Assembly: GCA_933228675.1 (NCBI GenBank)
Contig: OW121743.1
Location: 96,225,998-96,289,997, forward strand
Origin: Stomorhina lunata
Taxonomy: Eukaryota > Arthropoda > Insecta > Diptera > Rhiniidae
Direction of reading: 5' to 3'
Length of the DNA: 64,000 nt
Part shown: in pieces, positions 22,740 through 34,303 of the stretch
How the letters are laid out: each line of letters opens with the position of its first letter
How positions within the stretch are numbered: position 1 is the stretch's first letter
Program-made: the position numbers and the translations under genes
The notes under the pieces: generated by a model
The model's input: the letters and a program-made list of their open reading frames with translations, nothing else
Told to the model about the DNA's origin: nothing
Database searches by the model: none

Positions 22740-25245
22740 TTTTTTATATTTTTTCAGAACTCAAGGTTAAAAAGTTTTTCTATAAAAATGGTTTTCCTAT
22801 GCCAATTTCTTTCTGTCGTCAACATTTTCAATAGAAATGTCTACTAGTCATCAAATTTTTATAGGAATTTTTCATAGAAAATTTTCGGTTAAAAAATTTT
22901 AATTGAAAAATTTTGATAGAAAAGTTTTTGCTAAAATATTTTTAGAATCATTTTTTTTTAAATTGTATAAAGAAAATAAGTTGGATTCAAAATGTTCTGC
23001 AAAAAAAATGTTCGGCAAAATATTTTTTTTGGCTAGTTTTTTGGTTTTAAAACTTTTTATAGAAAAATTTTTAGTTTAAAAATTTTTTATAGAAAATTTT
23101 TTGGGTTAAAAATTTTTACAGAAAATTTTTGGGTACAAAATTTTTCTGTTTAATATTTTTAATTTATTTAGTCTAGAAATATTTTACGAAAAAATTTTTA
23201 GACAATTTTTCGTTTTTAAATTTTGTATAAAAAATTTTTCGTTTTAACATTTTTTATAGAAAGATTTTCGTTTTAAGATTTCTTATAGAATATTTTTCGT
23301 TTTTATATAAAATACTTCTCATTTAAAAACTTTTGTAGAACATTTTTCGTTTTAAAATTTTTTATAGAAAATTTTGGGTTCAAAATTTTTCTAGAAAATT
23401 TTTCGATTTAAAAATTTTTAATACAAAATTTTTCCTTTTAAAAATTTTTTCAGTTTAAAAATTTTCTATATATTATTTTTCGGTTTAAAAACTTTTTATT
23501 GAAATTTTTTTGGTTTAAAAATTTTTATAGGATATTTTTTGGTTTAAAATTTGTTAAAGGAAATTTTTCTATTGAAACATTTTTGATACAATTTATCCGA
23601 TTGAAAATTTAATATAGAACATTGTTTTAGAACATTCTTTGGCTTCAAATTTTTTCTTTGGAATTTTTCGGTTTCAAATGATAGAAGAATTTTGGGGTTG
23701 AAATTTTTTTATAGAAACTTTTTTGTCTTAAAAATATCTTATATAAAATTTTTCAGTATAAAAATTTTTAAGGAAAATTTGTTGGTGTGAAAATTTTTAA
23801 ATAAATATTTTGGTTTAAAAATTTTTTATAGAAAAACTTTCTATTAAAAATTTGTCATAGATTTTTTAATAGAAAATTTTTACTATTAATTTTATTAATA
23901 AAAATTTTTCGTATTAAAATTAAAAAAAAAAAAATAATTTTAAAATTTTCTATAGAATTTTTTATGGATTAAAAATTTTTAATTGAAAATTTTTAAATTT
24001 TTCGGTTTAAAAATTTTTTGTAGAAAATTTTTCGGTTTAAATGTTTTTATAGAAAATTTTTCGTTTTACAAAATTTAAAAAAAAAATTTGTTTTAAAAAT
24101 TTGTTATAGAAAATTTTTTTTTTTGTAAAAATTTTTTATAGAAAAATTTTTGGTTTAAAGATTTTTTTAGAAAATATTCAGGCTTAAAAGTTTTTTAAAG
24201 AAATGTTTTCGATTTAAAAGTTTTTTTTAAGAAAATTTTTCGGTATAAATATTTTTTTTTATAGAAAATTTTCGGTTTAAATGTTTTTATAGAAAATTTT
24301 TCCGTTTTATTTCCGGGTTAAGAATTTTAATAAAAAAATTTCGGTTTAAGAACTTTTCATTAGAAATTTTCGGTTTAAAATTTTTATAGAAAAATTTGTT
24401 TTTAGTATAAAAAATTTTAGGCTTACAAATATTTTATAGAAAAGTTTTCGTGTGAAAATTTTTATAGGAAAATTTAAAATTATAGGAAAGTTTAAAATTT
24501 TTTTTTAGAATTTTGTATAGAAAATTAAAGTCTTAAAGAAAATATTTTTTTTTTTTAAATTAGTTTAAAGAAACTTTTCATCTAAAAATTTTTTATAGAA
24601 AATTTTTTGTCTGAAAATTTTGTATACAAAAATTTTCGTTTTAAGATATTGTATAGAAAATTTTAATTTTAAAAATATTTTATAGAAAATTTTTCAATTT
24701 AGAAATTTTTAATTGAAAATTTATCGATTTAAAAATTTTGCTTTAAATATTTTTTAGTATAAAAAATGTTTATGGAAAATTTTTCTGTTTAAACATTTTT
24801 TCTAGAAAATTTTTTGGTTTAATAATTTTTTCTAGAAAATTTTTCTGTTTAAAAATTTTTTATAGAAAATTTTTCGATTTAAAATTTTTGATACAATTTG
24901 AAGAATTTGTATATTTTTTTTTAGCATATTCTTTAAGAATGTTTTCTGAAAAAATTTTCGCCTAATTTTTCGTTTTAAATTTTTTTTTAGAAAATTTTCG
25001 TATTCAATTTTTTTTTTAAAGACAAATTTTTGTATTAAAATTATTTATAGGAAATTTTTTCGTATTAAAATTTTTGGTCTTTTGTTTTTGTTATCGAAAA
25101 TGTCTCTTATTAAAGTTTTTTTAGAAAATTTTTCGTATTAAAATTTTTATATAAAATTTTTCATATTAAAATTTTTTTGTAGAAAATTGTTCGTATTACA
25201 TTTTTTTATAGAATTTTTTTTTGTATTAAATTCATGTATTTAAAA
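22740..25245 (+). repeat. A/T minisatellite array with TTCGGTTTAAAA half-unit
   Basis: Degenerate tandem units of about 27-30 bp: a TTTTTTATAGAAAA half joined to TTTTTCGGTTTAAAAA. Divergence between neighbours is high, so this looks older than the array at 40055-41260. The same unit in the same orientation makes the array at 26691-28261. Confidence 0.9.
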
Positions 25246-26690
25246 TGTATTAAATATTTCATTTGAAATCTAAAATCTGTCCCTTTATCCCAAAAAAACT
25301 GTCTTTAATAAAAATCTTGAATACTTATCCTTATTCTCAAAATATAACTTTGTGGCTTTAAATATTACTTTTTATTTTCTAATACCTTTTACTCTAATAC
25401 TTTCTCAGAAAACTAACATTATGTTGACCATACACGTATCCGAACTTAAATATTATTAGTATTTCTGGGCAAACAAATACATAAGTATAACGTTTTATTT
25501 GTGTTCTTTCTGTTGCTTTGGCTCAAATGCGATTTGTTGCAAAATGCAACATTTCTAAGGAAATCTTCTTAATAGAAATAAATACATTAAAAATATAGAA
25601 ATATTGAAACTGGGATAAATATAATGTCTTTTTGTATTATTTTTTCTTATAAAATGAAATGTCCATTTCCAGTATTGCTTTGCCATGGCCTCATTTTGAT
25701 TTTTTTAGAAAACAAATTTAAAAACTGTACGTTCTAATGGGAATTTGCCACAATTTTCATGTTGCAACTGAGCTCAAGATGGAAATGTTATAAAATATGT
25801 TTCTTTTTAAGGATGACTATATCCTAAGATGATCTAAAAGTTGAATTAAAATGTAAAAATGAGATCTAAAAATCTTTGATCTTAAAGCTTGAGTTTTTGA
25901 AAGAAATTTTGAGATAAGTTATTAGAGTTCTAGATTGAATTCATAACTTTAAAAAAGTTTTGAATTCAGAATTTATGTATATCAAAATTCGAGCTTATTT
26001 TTACACAATTTTAAATATTTTTCAAAATAATATTGTATTTGAAGATGCGTTCTTTTTTGACAATATGTTCTTCTCAGTTTCTTTATAACTTAGTTCAAAA
26101 AAGTATTGGGGTTTTCGGATGGTTTTTCTTAAATCTATAAAAAAAAACTTCCTTTAAAATGATGTTGAAGACTATAAATTTTTTTCTTATTCCCCCCTTT
26201 TACATATTTGCAACAATAAACCAATTGTAGTTTGTATTTTCTTTATAGTATTTTTTTTTTTATAAAAACTACTCTAAGTCTTCTATTTTATTACCATTTC
26301 CGGTTTATTTTTCATTCTTCCTATCCCTTCCATACAAACATATAAATAATTCGTATTTTCTTAACAATCATGTGGATTTTGTTAAAAAAATCAAAATGAA
26401 CTAAAAATCTTTAAATCGTCTAATGTTCTTAAAAAAATGTTTCTAAATTGAAAAGATAAATATACAAAAATACAATATTGTTTGCGATAAAAAAGAACTG
26501 AGGAAAATGCTAAAAAAATAACGTCTGGATGAAATTGCAAAATTTCCATATATAAAGAAATACGGAAATGAAAAGGAATTGTACAAAGTCTAGCTGTTTT
26601 AATACCCTACACGACAATGAGTAAGATTATACTATTTTGTACTCATAGAAACCTTGGTGAGATACTAAAATGACGATCGACCCAAGCTAT
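25246..26690. other. Non-coding AT-rich stretch between two arrays
   Basis: No gene was recognised. The sequence around 26600-26690 (AATACCCTACACGACAATGA) resembles a decayed Helentron 5' end, but too weakly to call. Confidence 0.5.
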
Positions 26691-28261
26691 TTTGAAGATG
26701 CAAAATTTGTATAGAAAATTTTATAAAAATTTTGTATAAAAATTTTAGCTCTAAAATTTTTCTTTTTTATAGAAAATTTTTCGGTTTAAAAATTTTGTAA
26801 AAAAAAATTTTCGGTTAGAAAGTTTTTTTTTATCGAAAATTTTTGGTTTAAAATTTTTTTTAAAGAAAATTAAATATTTTTTATTGAAAATCTTCGGTGT
26901 AAAAATGTTTGATAGAATTTTAAGAAAGTTTGTAGGTTTTAAAATTTTTTAAAGAAAATTTTTGTTTTAAAATTTTTTATAGAATATTTTTAGTGCTAAA
27001 ATTTTAGATTAAACATTTTTTATAGAAAATTCTTGGTTTGGATATTTTTAGCTTAAAATTTTTTTAAAGAAAATTTTTCAGATTAAAAATTTTTTTGTAG
27101 AAAATTTTTCGGTTTAAAAATTTTTTATATAAAATTTTTCGGTTTAAAAGTTTATTAAAGAAAATTTTTCGATTTAAAATTTTTTTATAGAAAATTATTC
27201 GGATTAAACATTTTTTATAGAAAATTTTTCCTATTAAAATTTTTAGTAGAAAATTTTTCGTGTTAAAAAAGTTTTATTGAAAATTTTTCAGTTTAAAAAT
27301 TTTTTATAGAAAATTTTTCGGTACAAAAATTTTTAATAGAAATTTTTTCGGTTTAAAAATATTTTGTAGAAAATTTTTCGGTTTTAAAATTTTTTATAGA
27401 AAATTTTTTAAAGAAAATTTTTCGTTTTAAAATTTTTTATAGAAAATTTTTGTTTTAAAAGTTTTTATAGAAAATTTTTGTTTTAAAATTTTTTTATAGA
27501 AGATTGTTCGTGTTAAAATTTTCAATTAAAAAAAATGTATAGAAAATTTTTGGTTCGGATATTTTTAGTTTAAAAATTTTTTATAGAAATTTTTTCGGTT
27601 TAAAAGTTTTTTATAGAAAATTTTTCGGTTTAAAAACTTTTGTAGACAATTTTTTGTTTAACAATTTTTAATAGAAAATTTTTCGGTTTAGAATTTTTTT
27701 GGTTTAAAAAGTTTTATAGAAAATTGTTTGTGTTAAAATTTTTGATTAAAAAAATCTTATGGAAAATTTTTGGTTTGAATATTTTTAGTTCAAAAATTTT
27801 TTATAAAAAAATTTTCGTCTATATTGAGAAGAAAATTTTTCGGTTTAAAAGTTTTTACAGAAAATTTTTCGGTTTAAAAATTTTTATAGAAAGTTTTTCA
27901 ATTTTAAAATTTTTTTTGGTTTTAAAATTTTTTATAGAAAACTTGTTAAAATTTTTGATAAAAAAATTTTTATAGAAATTTTTAGTTTAAAGGTTTTGGT
28001 TAAAAAAATTTTTTATAGAAAATTTTTCGGTTTAAAAATTTTTATACAAAATTTTTTTGGTTTTTAAATATTTTATAAGAAATTTTTTGTTTTAAAATTT
28101 TTTTAAAGAAAAATTCTTGTCTTAAAAATATTTTGTAAAAAGTTTTTCAGTTTTAAAATTTTTTATAGAACATTTTTCGTTTTAAAATTTTTTTATAGAA
28201 AATTTTTCGTTTTAAAATTTTTTAAGAAAATTTTTCATATTAAACTTTTCGATCAAAGATT
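26691..28261 (+). repeat. A/T minisatellite array, part left of the retrotransposon
   Basis: Same unit and orientation as 22740-25245 (TTATAGAAAA half plus TTTTTCGGTTTAAAAA half). It is cut at 28261 by the BEL/Pao element and resumes at 36841. The last four bases, GATT (28258-28261), are the target duplication. An 83-codon frame at 27724-27975 is repeat translation. Confidence 0.92.
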
Positions 28262-28550
28262 TGTTTAAGTTAAGATTTCTTTAAGTGTATGTACAACTCC
28301 TGGTCTACTTCGTTAAAGTTTATTAGCTCCCTAATTTACACCTTTGGGTGGGAAATTTCTAAACTCTAACGAGTAACAGGATCAATTAGTTAATTAGTGT
28401 TGTGCTGCCATTTTTTCTTTTTATATTATAAATTCTTGGAATTTTGTACGTGACAGACACAAATTATCAAAGGTAAAACTTTATTAAATAAAAATTATAT
28501 ATTTTTATTAAAACTTAAAATTTATTGTTTTATTTATTTTCACACGAACA
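28262..28550 (+). repeat. 5' LTR of the BEL/Pao element
   Basis: 289 bp, starting TGTTTAAGTTAAG and ending TTCACACGAACA. It should hold the promoter and poly(A) signals. AATAAA occurs in TTATTAAATAAAAATT near 28483, and an AGGTAAAA string at about 28471 could serve as a splice donor if it lies downstream of the start site. It reads identical to 36552-36840. Confidence 0.95.
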
Positions 28551-28553
28551 TTT

Positions 28554-28572
28554 TGGTCCTTCGAGCCGGATT
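28554..28572 (+). promoter_or_regulatory. Primer binding site, tRNA-Tyr
   Basis: TGGTCCTTCGAGCCGGATT starts three bases after the LTR. Its complement is the 3' end of eukaryotic tRNA-Tyr as I remember it (acceptor strand TCGAAGG, then ACCA), matching over 18-19 bases. Minus-strand DNA synthesis would start here. The tRNA match is from memory and was not searched. Confidence 0.85.
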
Positions 28573-29442
28573 TTGGAGATCAAAGAATTTGGAGCTCATT
28601 GGAAAAGGTTTTTAATAATCTTTTTTATTTTCGACAGATTGCCATCTTTTCACCAGTCGACAAACTACAGTCCACCACCACTTTAATTTTTTATTTTGGA
28701 AATAAATACATATTTATAAAGGTGCGTAATTTGAATTTAAAAAAGTGAAGCTTCAAGTGTGATATAAATAAATATTGAACAAGTGAATAAAGTGTTTGTT
28801 TTCATTTGCATTCGCTTTATGTGTATATACATACATATATACATATTTTTTGTATATACATACGTTCTTAATTATTGTGATTGGTCGTGTTTGAACCCGT
28901 TTTTACATTACTTATATAGTGTAGTATCGCCCTTAATTACTAAAACGGAGCCGGCTCTTAAAAGACGGACATAAATAAAAAATTTTATAAAAATAAATAT
29001 AGAATTTAAATAATTTGTTTAATTTCACGGTTTTTTATTTGATAATTTGTTATTAAATAAATAAAATTATAATTCAAAAAATTCTGTGAGTGCTTTCGTA
29101 AAAACAAGGGTGAAATAAAATAAAGTAAAAAATATTGTTGGAAATTTTTGTTTTTCTTTGCTCCTTTTTTTTATTAGTAATATACACCCTACAGTCGGTC
29201 TGTTTGACTTGAATATCGTTTGTGACAAGTAAATTCAAGTAAATTTTTAAATTTATTAAATAAATTAAATTTTCTTTAAACAAATATTTATAATTTGTAA
29301 AAATTTTTAATTTTTAAAATTTTTTGGGAATTTTTATATAGGTTTCATATATAAATAAATTTAATATTTTTTGAATTAGTTCGCGATCAATAGAGCTTGT
29401 TAAAATAATTTGGGAAATTATTTTTAAATAAATTAAAGAAAA
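28573..29442 (+). other. 5' leader of the BEL/Pao element
   Basis: About 870 bases of AT-rich leader between primer site and gag start. Packaging and dimerisation signals would be expected here but none is recognisable. Short upstream frames, such as 28783-28974, show no family pattern. AAAGGTGCGTAAT at about 28718 is a possible splice donor for a subgenomic message. Confidence 0.6.
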
Positions 29443-32400
29443 ATGCCTTCCACACCCTTTGAAAATTTTATTCGTACTTCGGATTCTTTAATCCAATTTA
29501 ATGACTTCGTCAATAATTTAAAAAAAGAAGACCAAAGCATTTATATGCTTCAAGGTCATTTCAACCATTTAAACCATTTATGGGAAAAAGTTTTAAGAAC
29601 AAATGACGAATGTATGGAATTTTTAAATAGTGCGGAAAATCCAAATAAGAGGGATATTGGGGCTGCAATAAAAAAGTATAATTCGGCTTATACTTCACAA
29701 ATTGAGTGTTTCGCGAACTTGCAAAGCCATATAGAAAAACTTAAAGAAGTTAAAAAGCTAAGTGATTCTCCGGCATCTTCAGTAACCGTCCACAACACAG
29801 GCCATAATTTAGTGTTGCCACCTTGCGATGTGGACACTTTTGAGGGTAATTACTTATCCTGGCCTGGGTTTAGAGATTTATTTACTGCACTTTATGTAAA
29901 TAGTTCACGGTTAACCAACATTGAAAGGCTTTGTCACCTTTTGAGGAAAACCAATGGGGAAGCCAAAGAAATCGTAGAAAAATTTCCGCTTTCCGATGAA
30001 AGTTTTGATTTGGCTTGGAAAAGTCTTCGGAAGACTTATGAAAACCCTCGAATGTTGGTTAACAATCAGCTCAAATCACTGTTTAAGCTTCCAGTACTTG
30101 ATAAAGAAACTGGTACAGGGCTCAAAAATTTGCAAAGAGGAATAAATACTTGCCTTTCTGCATTATCAATTTATAAAGTGCAGACCGAATACTGGGATCC
30201 AATTATAGTCTTTATGTGCGTTCAACGTCTTCCAGACTCTACAGTTACCTTATGGGAGCAGAGCATAAAAGACAAGTTCGTCTTATCTGCCTGGAAAGAC
30301 ATGGATGCATTTTTGACGGAAAGGATCCAAACTTTAGAATGTCTTCGTGATGTTAGGGAACCACTTAATCAGAAAAAAGCTACTAGTCAAAAAGTGAATG
30401 CGCACTACGCGACTTCATCTTCCAACAATAATAATTGTGTAATGTGTAAAAACCAAAACCATTTTCTACGGGATTGCAAACGCTTCAAAAACCTTTCAGT
30501 TGCTGATCGTTTTTCAACGGTAAAAAAGTTTCACTGTTGTGTCAATTGTTTGTCACGTACACATGAAGCAAAAAGTTGCAATAGTCAACATAGTTGTGCT
30601 TCATGTGGAAAGAGGCATCATACTATGTTGCATAGAAATTTGCCTGCATCAGAAAATTCTTCTAATGCCTCGAGTGCTACCACTCAAAATAACATAGCTC
30701 AAAATAATACAAATCAAAATCTTCAGAATCAAACTGCAAATCCTAATGTTAGAGCCTTTGTTCCTGGATTGCCTAGTACTTCTACAGGTATACAATCATC
30801 GACTTCGATAAATCGGCAGACATATCATGTGTCTCAAAATCGGAGTGTTCTCTTAGGGACAGCAATGGTGACTATACGTCACCAGGGTACTACGTACCCA
30901 GCTAGAGCTCTTATTGACCCAGCTTCGGAAAGCTCATTTATTTCTGAACGGGTCCAGAATCGGTTGAAAATATCTGCGCATTTTACGAATGCCACCATTT
31001 CTGGTGTAAATGAAACCGTTTCTGCTTCAACTCGAAAAATTTGTTCGGTTGAAATAGGCTCTCCCTTGGACTCAAATATAGTTTTGAGAACTCTGTTTCT
31101 TGTATTACCGAAAATTTCTGGTAACTTACCTTCGTTCATTGTTGATAATCGAATGAAGGAGAATTTGCCAAGTTTACGTTTGGCAGATTCTAACATTTTT
31201 GATAGTAGACCAGTCGATTTACTATTAGGTGCGGATTTATATCCACAAATAATGTTAGGAGAAATTCAACGTAATGTGCTAGGAACTTTGTTGGCCCAGA
31301 ATACAATCTTCGGTTGGATTCTCAGCGGTCCCGTTTCACAACCTTCGGTGCACGTGTATTCTACACGCGTTGAATTTTCTGAAGAAGACAATTTAAATCA
31401 AAGCTTACTTCGTTTCTGGGAATTGGAGGAAACGCCAAAAAGAAAATCTATTTCTATTGTCGATCGCAGATGTGAGGAGAACTACCGGAAAACTACTCGT
31501 CGTGGATCTGATGGACGGTATATTGTAACCCTTCCTTTTAAACCGGAGTATCCCGAACATATTTCTTTAGGCTTGTCGCGAAATAATGTTCGAGCTCAAT
31601 TTCTACGAATTGAGACCTCACTTCTGAGGAAGCCTACAATAAAGAAGATGTACGATGACGTTGTCAGAGAATATCTGGAGTTGGAGCATATGAAGGCAGT
31701 TGAGGACAATGCGGAACGAATTCTGTCTTGCTACTTACCCCATCACCCGGTAATAAAATTGGACAGGAAGACAACAAAATTAAGAGTAGTTTTTAACGCA
31801 TCGAATAAAACTTCTAGCGGTTTTAGTTTAAATGATTGTCTTGATGTAGGACCTACACTGCAAGCGGATTTAGTTCTTCTTATATTACGCTGGAGATTTT
31901 ATAGGTTTGTTTTCAACTGTGATATAACACAAATGTATAGGCAGATCAGACTTGAACAAGCTCATACTCCATTTCAACGAATCTTATTTCGTGACTCTCC
32001 TTCGGAGGAAATTAAAGAGTATGAGTTACAAACTGTAACTTTTGGAGTTAATTGCGCTCCATATCTAGCCATTCGTACCTTGTTGCAACTGGCTGATGAC
32101 TGTGAACATGAGTATCCCCTCGCATCACAAATCCTTCGGAGATGTATGTACGTTGACGACGTTTTGAGCGGAACTCATGATATATCAACTGCTCTGGTCG
32201 CTCGTGATCAAATTATAGCAGCTTTGTCTTCAGCTGGCTTTGAACTTCGAAAATGGACTTCTAATGATAAGTCCATTCTAGAGGGCTTACCTCTCAATCA
32301 TTTAGTTGATGAGAAGCTTTTAACTTTTGTCGAGTTTAGCAGTTCGAAAACATTAGGACTTCAATGGAACGCTCAATTGGACGTGTTCTATTTTAAAGTT

Positions 32401-34254
32401 GATCCAATTGCACATCGCGCTAATTATACTAAACGGGAAGTACTTTCAATTATTGCAAAGTTATTTGATCCTGTTGGCTGGCTTAGTCCAGTAATAGTCA
32501 TAGCCAAGATGATTATGCAAAAAATTTGGAAAGACCAAATCGAATGGGAAGATTCTCTCAAGCCTTCTACGATGGCTGAATGGGATAAATTTGTTTCTTC
32601 ATATCATGAAGTGAATTCTATTCAAATTCCTAGATGGGTTCGTTATGTACCTGAGTCTACGGTTGAAATTCATGTCTTTTCAGATGCCTCGGAAAAGGCA
32701 TACGCGGGGGCCGTATATATTCGTATACAAACTCCAAACAACGAAATTTTTACCAATTTGCTTACTAGCAAAACAAAAGTGGCGCCAATTAAATCAGTCT
32801 CTTTACCGCGTCTTGAATTGTGTGGTGCTGTCTTAGCTGCCGAGCTCTTATCAAGCGTGTTAAGAGAAATCGATGTAACCCTGAGCCAAGTATTTTGTTG
32901 GACCGATTCTACAATCGTCCTTGCTTGGTTAAGAAAAGATCCTTGTTCTTGGACCACATTTGTGGCCAATAGGGTCTGCCGGGTGCAAGAAATAGTCGGT
33001 AAGCATAATTGGAATCACGTCAAATCAGAGGATAATCCCGCTGACTTGGGAAGCAGAGGTGTTCTCCCTTCCGATTTGGAACAAAGTCAACTTTGGTGGC
33101 ACGGTCCACAATGGCTTAAACAAGATAAATCATCTTGGCATTCGCAAAATCTGTCTTCGCTTGACACAGAAATTGAACTTCGTTCTGTGAAAACACATGC
33201 TTCATTCTTTACAGATTATAAAGATGTGTTAGAGCGATTTTCCACTCTGGATAGAGCATTACGGGTTATATCATATATGTTTAGATTTTATCGCAATACA
33301 CATTCAGCCCACAAAGGTCACCACAGATATACGTCTGATCTGATTGGTGACGACGAAGTTAAGTTTGTTAAAATCCGATTGGCTATTATGGCTCAAAAGG
33401 TTCATTTTCAAGACGAATACAAATGTCTTCTTGATAAGACTCCTCTTCCTCCGAAGAGTTCTCTTTTAAGTTTAAATCCATTTTTGGATAACGAGGGTGT
33501 TATGCGTCTTAACGGTCGCCTTGTTAAATCTCCTTCACTGGTTTACACCGAAAGGCATCCAATTCTGTTGCCTTATTCGTGTCGCTTTTCACATCTTCTA
33601 GCAAGCTTTGTTCATGTCATTTCAATGCATGGGGGAAATCAATTAATGTTGAGAATTTTACGTATAGAATACTGGATTCCTCGAGTAAAAACTTTGGTAA
33701 GATCGGTCGTACATCGTTGCAAACGTTGTATATTGGATCGAAAACGCTCTTGTAGTCAAATTATGGCTGCTTTGCCACCAGAGCGGACTACCTTGAACCG
33801 CCCATTTACCACTACAGGTGTCGACTTCGCCGGCCCTTTCGATATGAGAAACTGTAGTGGTAGATCAAATCAGGTACTAAAAGCATATGTCTGTATTTTC
33901 GTATGTTTTTCAACGAAGGCTATTCATTTGGAAGTAACTTCGGATTTATCAACCGATAGATTCTTGGCTGCTTTCAATCGTTTCATTGCAAGACGAGGAT
34001 GCCCTAAGACTATGTTTTCAGACAATGGCACTAATTTTGTTGGCGCTTCAAGAGAAATCGAAAGAGATTTCCGAACATTTTTAGCCGAAAGTAGGGCTAG
34101 AGCATGTTCTACTTATGGACTTCAAGGCCTCTCTTGGCTGCTTTCAATCGTTTCATTGCAAGACGAGGATGCCCTAAGACTATGTTTTCAGACAATGGCA
34201 CTAATTTTGTTGGCGCTTCAAGAGAAATCGAAAGAGATTTCCGAACATTTTTAG
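29443..34254 (+). CDS. BEL/Pao gag-pol polyprotein, frame broken in integrase
   Basis: Structural and replication polyprotein of the retrotransposon, 1,603 codons. Order: gag with DUF1759 (about residues 125-270); zinc knuckles CX2CX4HX4C at Cys332 and Cys366 and CX2CX3HX4H at Cys385; a retropepsin-like DUF1758 domain to about residue 630 with putative catalytic Asp492 in IDPASESS; reverse transcriptase from about 770 with YVDD at 903-906; the Pao peptidase A17 region (KLFDPVGWLSP); RNase H with Asp1081 (FSDASEKAYAG) and Asp1155 (CWTDST); integrase zinc site His1391, His1396, Cys1426 and Cys1429; integrase core Asp1461 and Asp1527. The start ATG has adenines before it and opens the frame. Gag and pol share one frame, as is usual in BEL. 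After copy one of the 170-bp repeat the reading is shifted, so about the last 40 residues are foreign and the catalytic Glu is lost. Confidence 0.95.
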   Translation: MPSTPFENFIRTSDSLIQFNDFVNNLKKEDQSIYMLQGHFNHLNHLWEKVLRTNDECMEFLNSAENPNKRDIGAAIKKYNSAYTSQIECFANLQSHIEKLKEVKKLSDSPASSVTVHNTGHNLVLPPCDVDTFEGNYLSWPGFRDLFTALYVNSSRLTNIERLCHLLRKTNGEAKEIVEKFPLSDESFDLAWKSLRKTYENPRMLVNNQLKSLFKLPVLDKETGTGLKNLQRGINTCLSALSIYKVQTEYWDPIIVFMCVQRLPDSTVTLWEQSIKDKFVLSAWKDMDAFLTERIQTLECLRDVREPLNQKKATSQKVNAHYATSSSNNNNCVMCKNQNHFLRDCKRFKNLSVADRFSTVKKFHCCVNCLSRTHEAKSCNSQHSCASCGKRHHTMLHRNLPASENSSNASSATTQNNIAQNNTNQNLQNQTANPNVRAFVPGLPSTSTGIQSSTSINRQTYHVSQNRSVLLGTAMVTIRHQGTTYPARALIDPASESSFISERVQNRLKISAHFTNATISGVNETVSASTRKICSVEIGSPLDSNIVLRTLFLVLPKISGNLPSFIVDNRMKENLPSLRLADSNIFDSRPVDLLLGADLYPQIMLGEIQRNVLGTLLAQNTIFGWILSGPVSQPSVHVYSTRVEFSEEDNLNQSLLRFWELEETPKRKSISIVDRRCEENYRKTTRRGSDGRYIVTLPFKPEYPEHISLGLSRNNVRAQFLRIETSLLRKPTIKKMYDDVVREYLELEHMKAVEDNAERILSCYLPHHPVIKLDRKTTKLRVVFNASNKTSSGFSLNDCLDVGPTLQADLVLLILRWRFYRFVFNCDITQMYRQIRLEQAHTPFQRILFRDSPSEEIKEYELQTVTFGVNCAPYLAIRTLLQLADDCEHEYPLASQILRRCMYVDDVLSGTHDISTALVARDQIIAALSSAGFELRKWTSNDKSILEGLPLNHLVDEKLLTFVEFSSSKTLGLQWNAQLDVFYFKVDPIAHRANYTKREVLSIIAKLFDPVGWLSPVIVIAKMIMQKIWKDQIEWEDSLKPSTMAEWDKFVSSYHEVNSIQIPRWVRYVPESTVEIHVFSDASEKAYAGAVYIRIQTPNNEIFTNLLTSKTKVAPIKSVSLPRLELCGAVLAAELLSSVLREIDVTLSQVFCWTDSTIVLAWLRKDPCSWTTFVANRVCRVQEIVGKHNWNHVKSEDNPADLGSRGVLPSDLEQSQLWWHGPQWLKQDKSSWHSQNLSSLDTEIELRSVKTHASFFTDYKDVLERFSTLDRALRVISYMFRFYRNTHSAHKGHHRYTSDLIGDDEVKFVKIRLAIMAQKVHFQDEYKCLLDKTPLPPKSSLLSLNPFLDNEGVMRLNGRLVKSPSLVYTERHPILLPYSCRFSHLLASFVHVISMHGGNQLMLRILRIEYWIPRVKTLVRSVVHRCKRCILDRKRSCSQIMAALPPERTTLNRPFTTTGVDFAGPFDMRNCSGRSNQVLKAYVCIFVCFSTKAIHLEVTSDLSTDRFLAAFNRFIARRGCPKTMFSDNGTNFVGASREIERDFRTFLAESRARACSTYGLQGLSWLLSIVSLQDEDALRLCFQTMALILLALQEKSKEISEHF

Positions 34255-34303
34255 CCGAAAGTAGGGCTAGAGCATGTTCTACTTATGGACTTCAAGGCCT
34301 CTC
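33962..34303 (+). repeat. Perfect 170-bp tandem duplication in integrase
   Basis: Bases 33962-34133 match 34132-34303 exactly at an offset of 170, with TC shared at the junction. Since 170 is not a multiple of three, the second copy is read out of frame. The unit spans the second catalytic Asp (GAC at 34021 and again at 34191). Removing one unit by arithmetic would give a single frame of 1,760 codons plus stop, a size I would expect for BEL gag-pol. Confidence 0.97.

Noticed and set aside
28783..28974. 63-codon frame in the BEL leader
   Set aside because: It lies in the 5' non-coding leader, is A/T-driven and has no recognisable family. At most it is an upstream open frame.
30879..31196. Antisense frames inside gag-pol (also at 32670-32969, 34610-34858, 35142-35393 and 35715-36008)
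   Set aside because: They mirror strong sense coding and have no domain pattern of their own.
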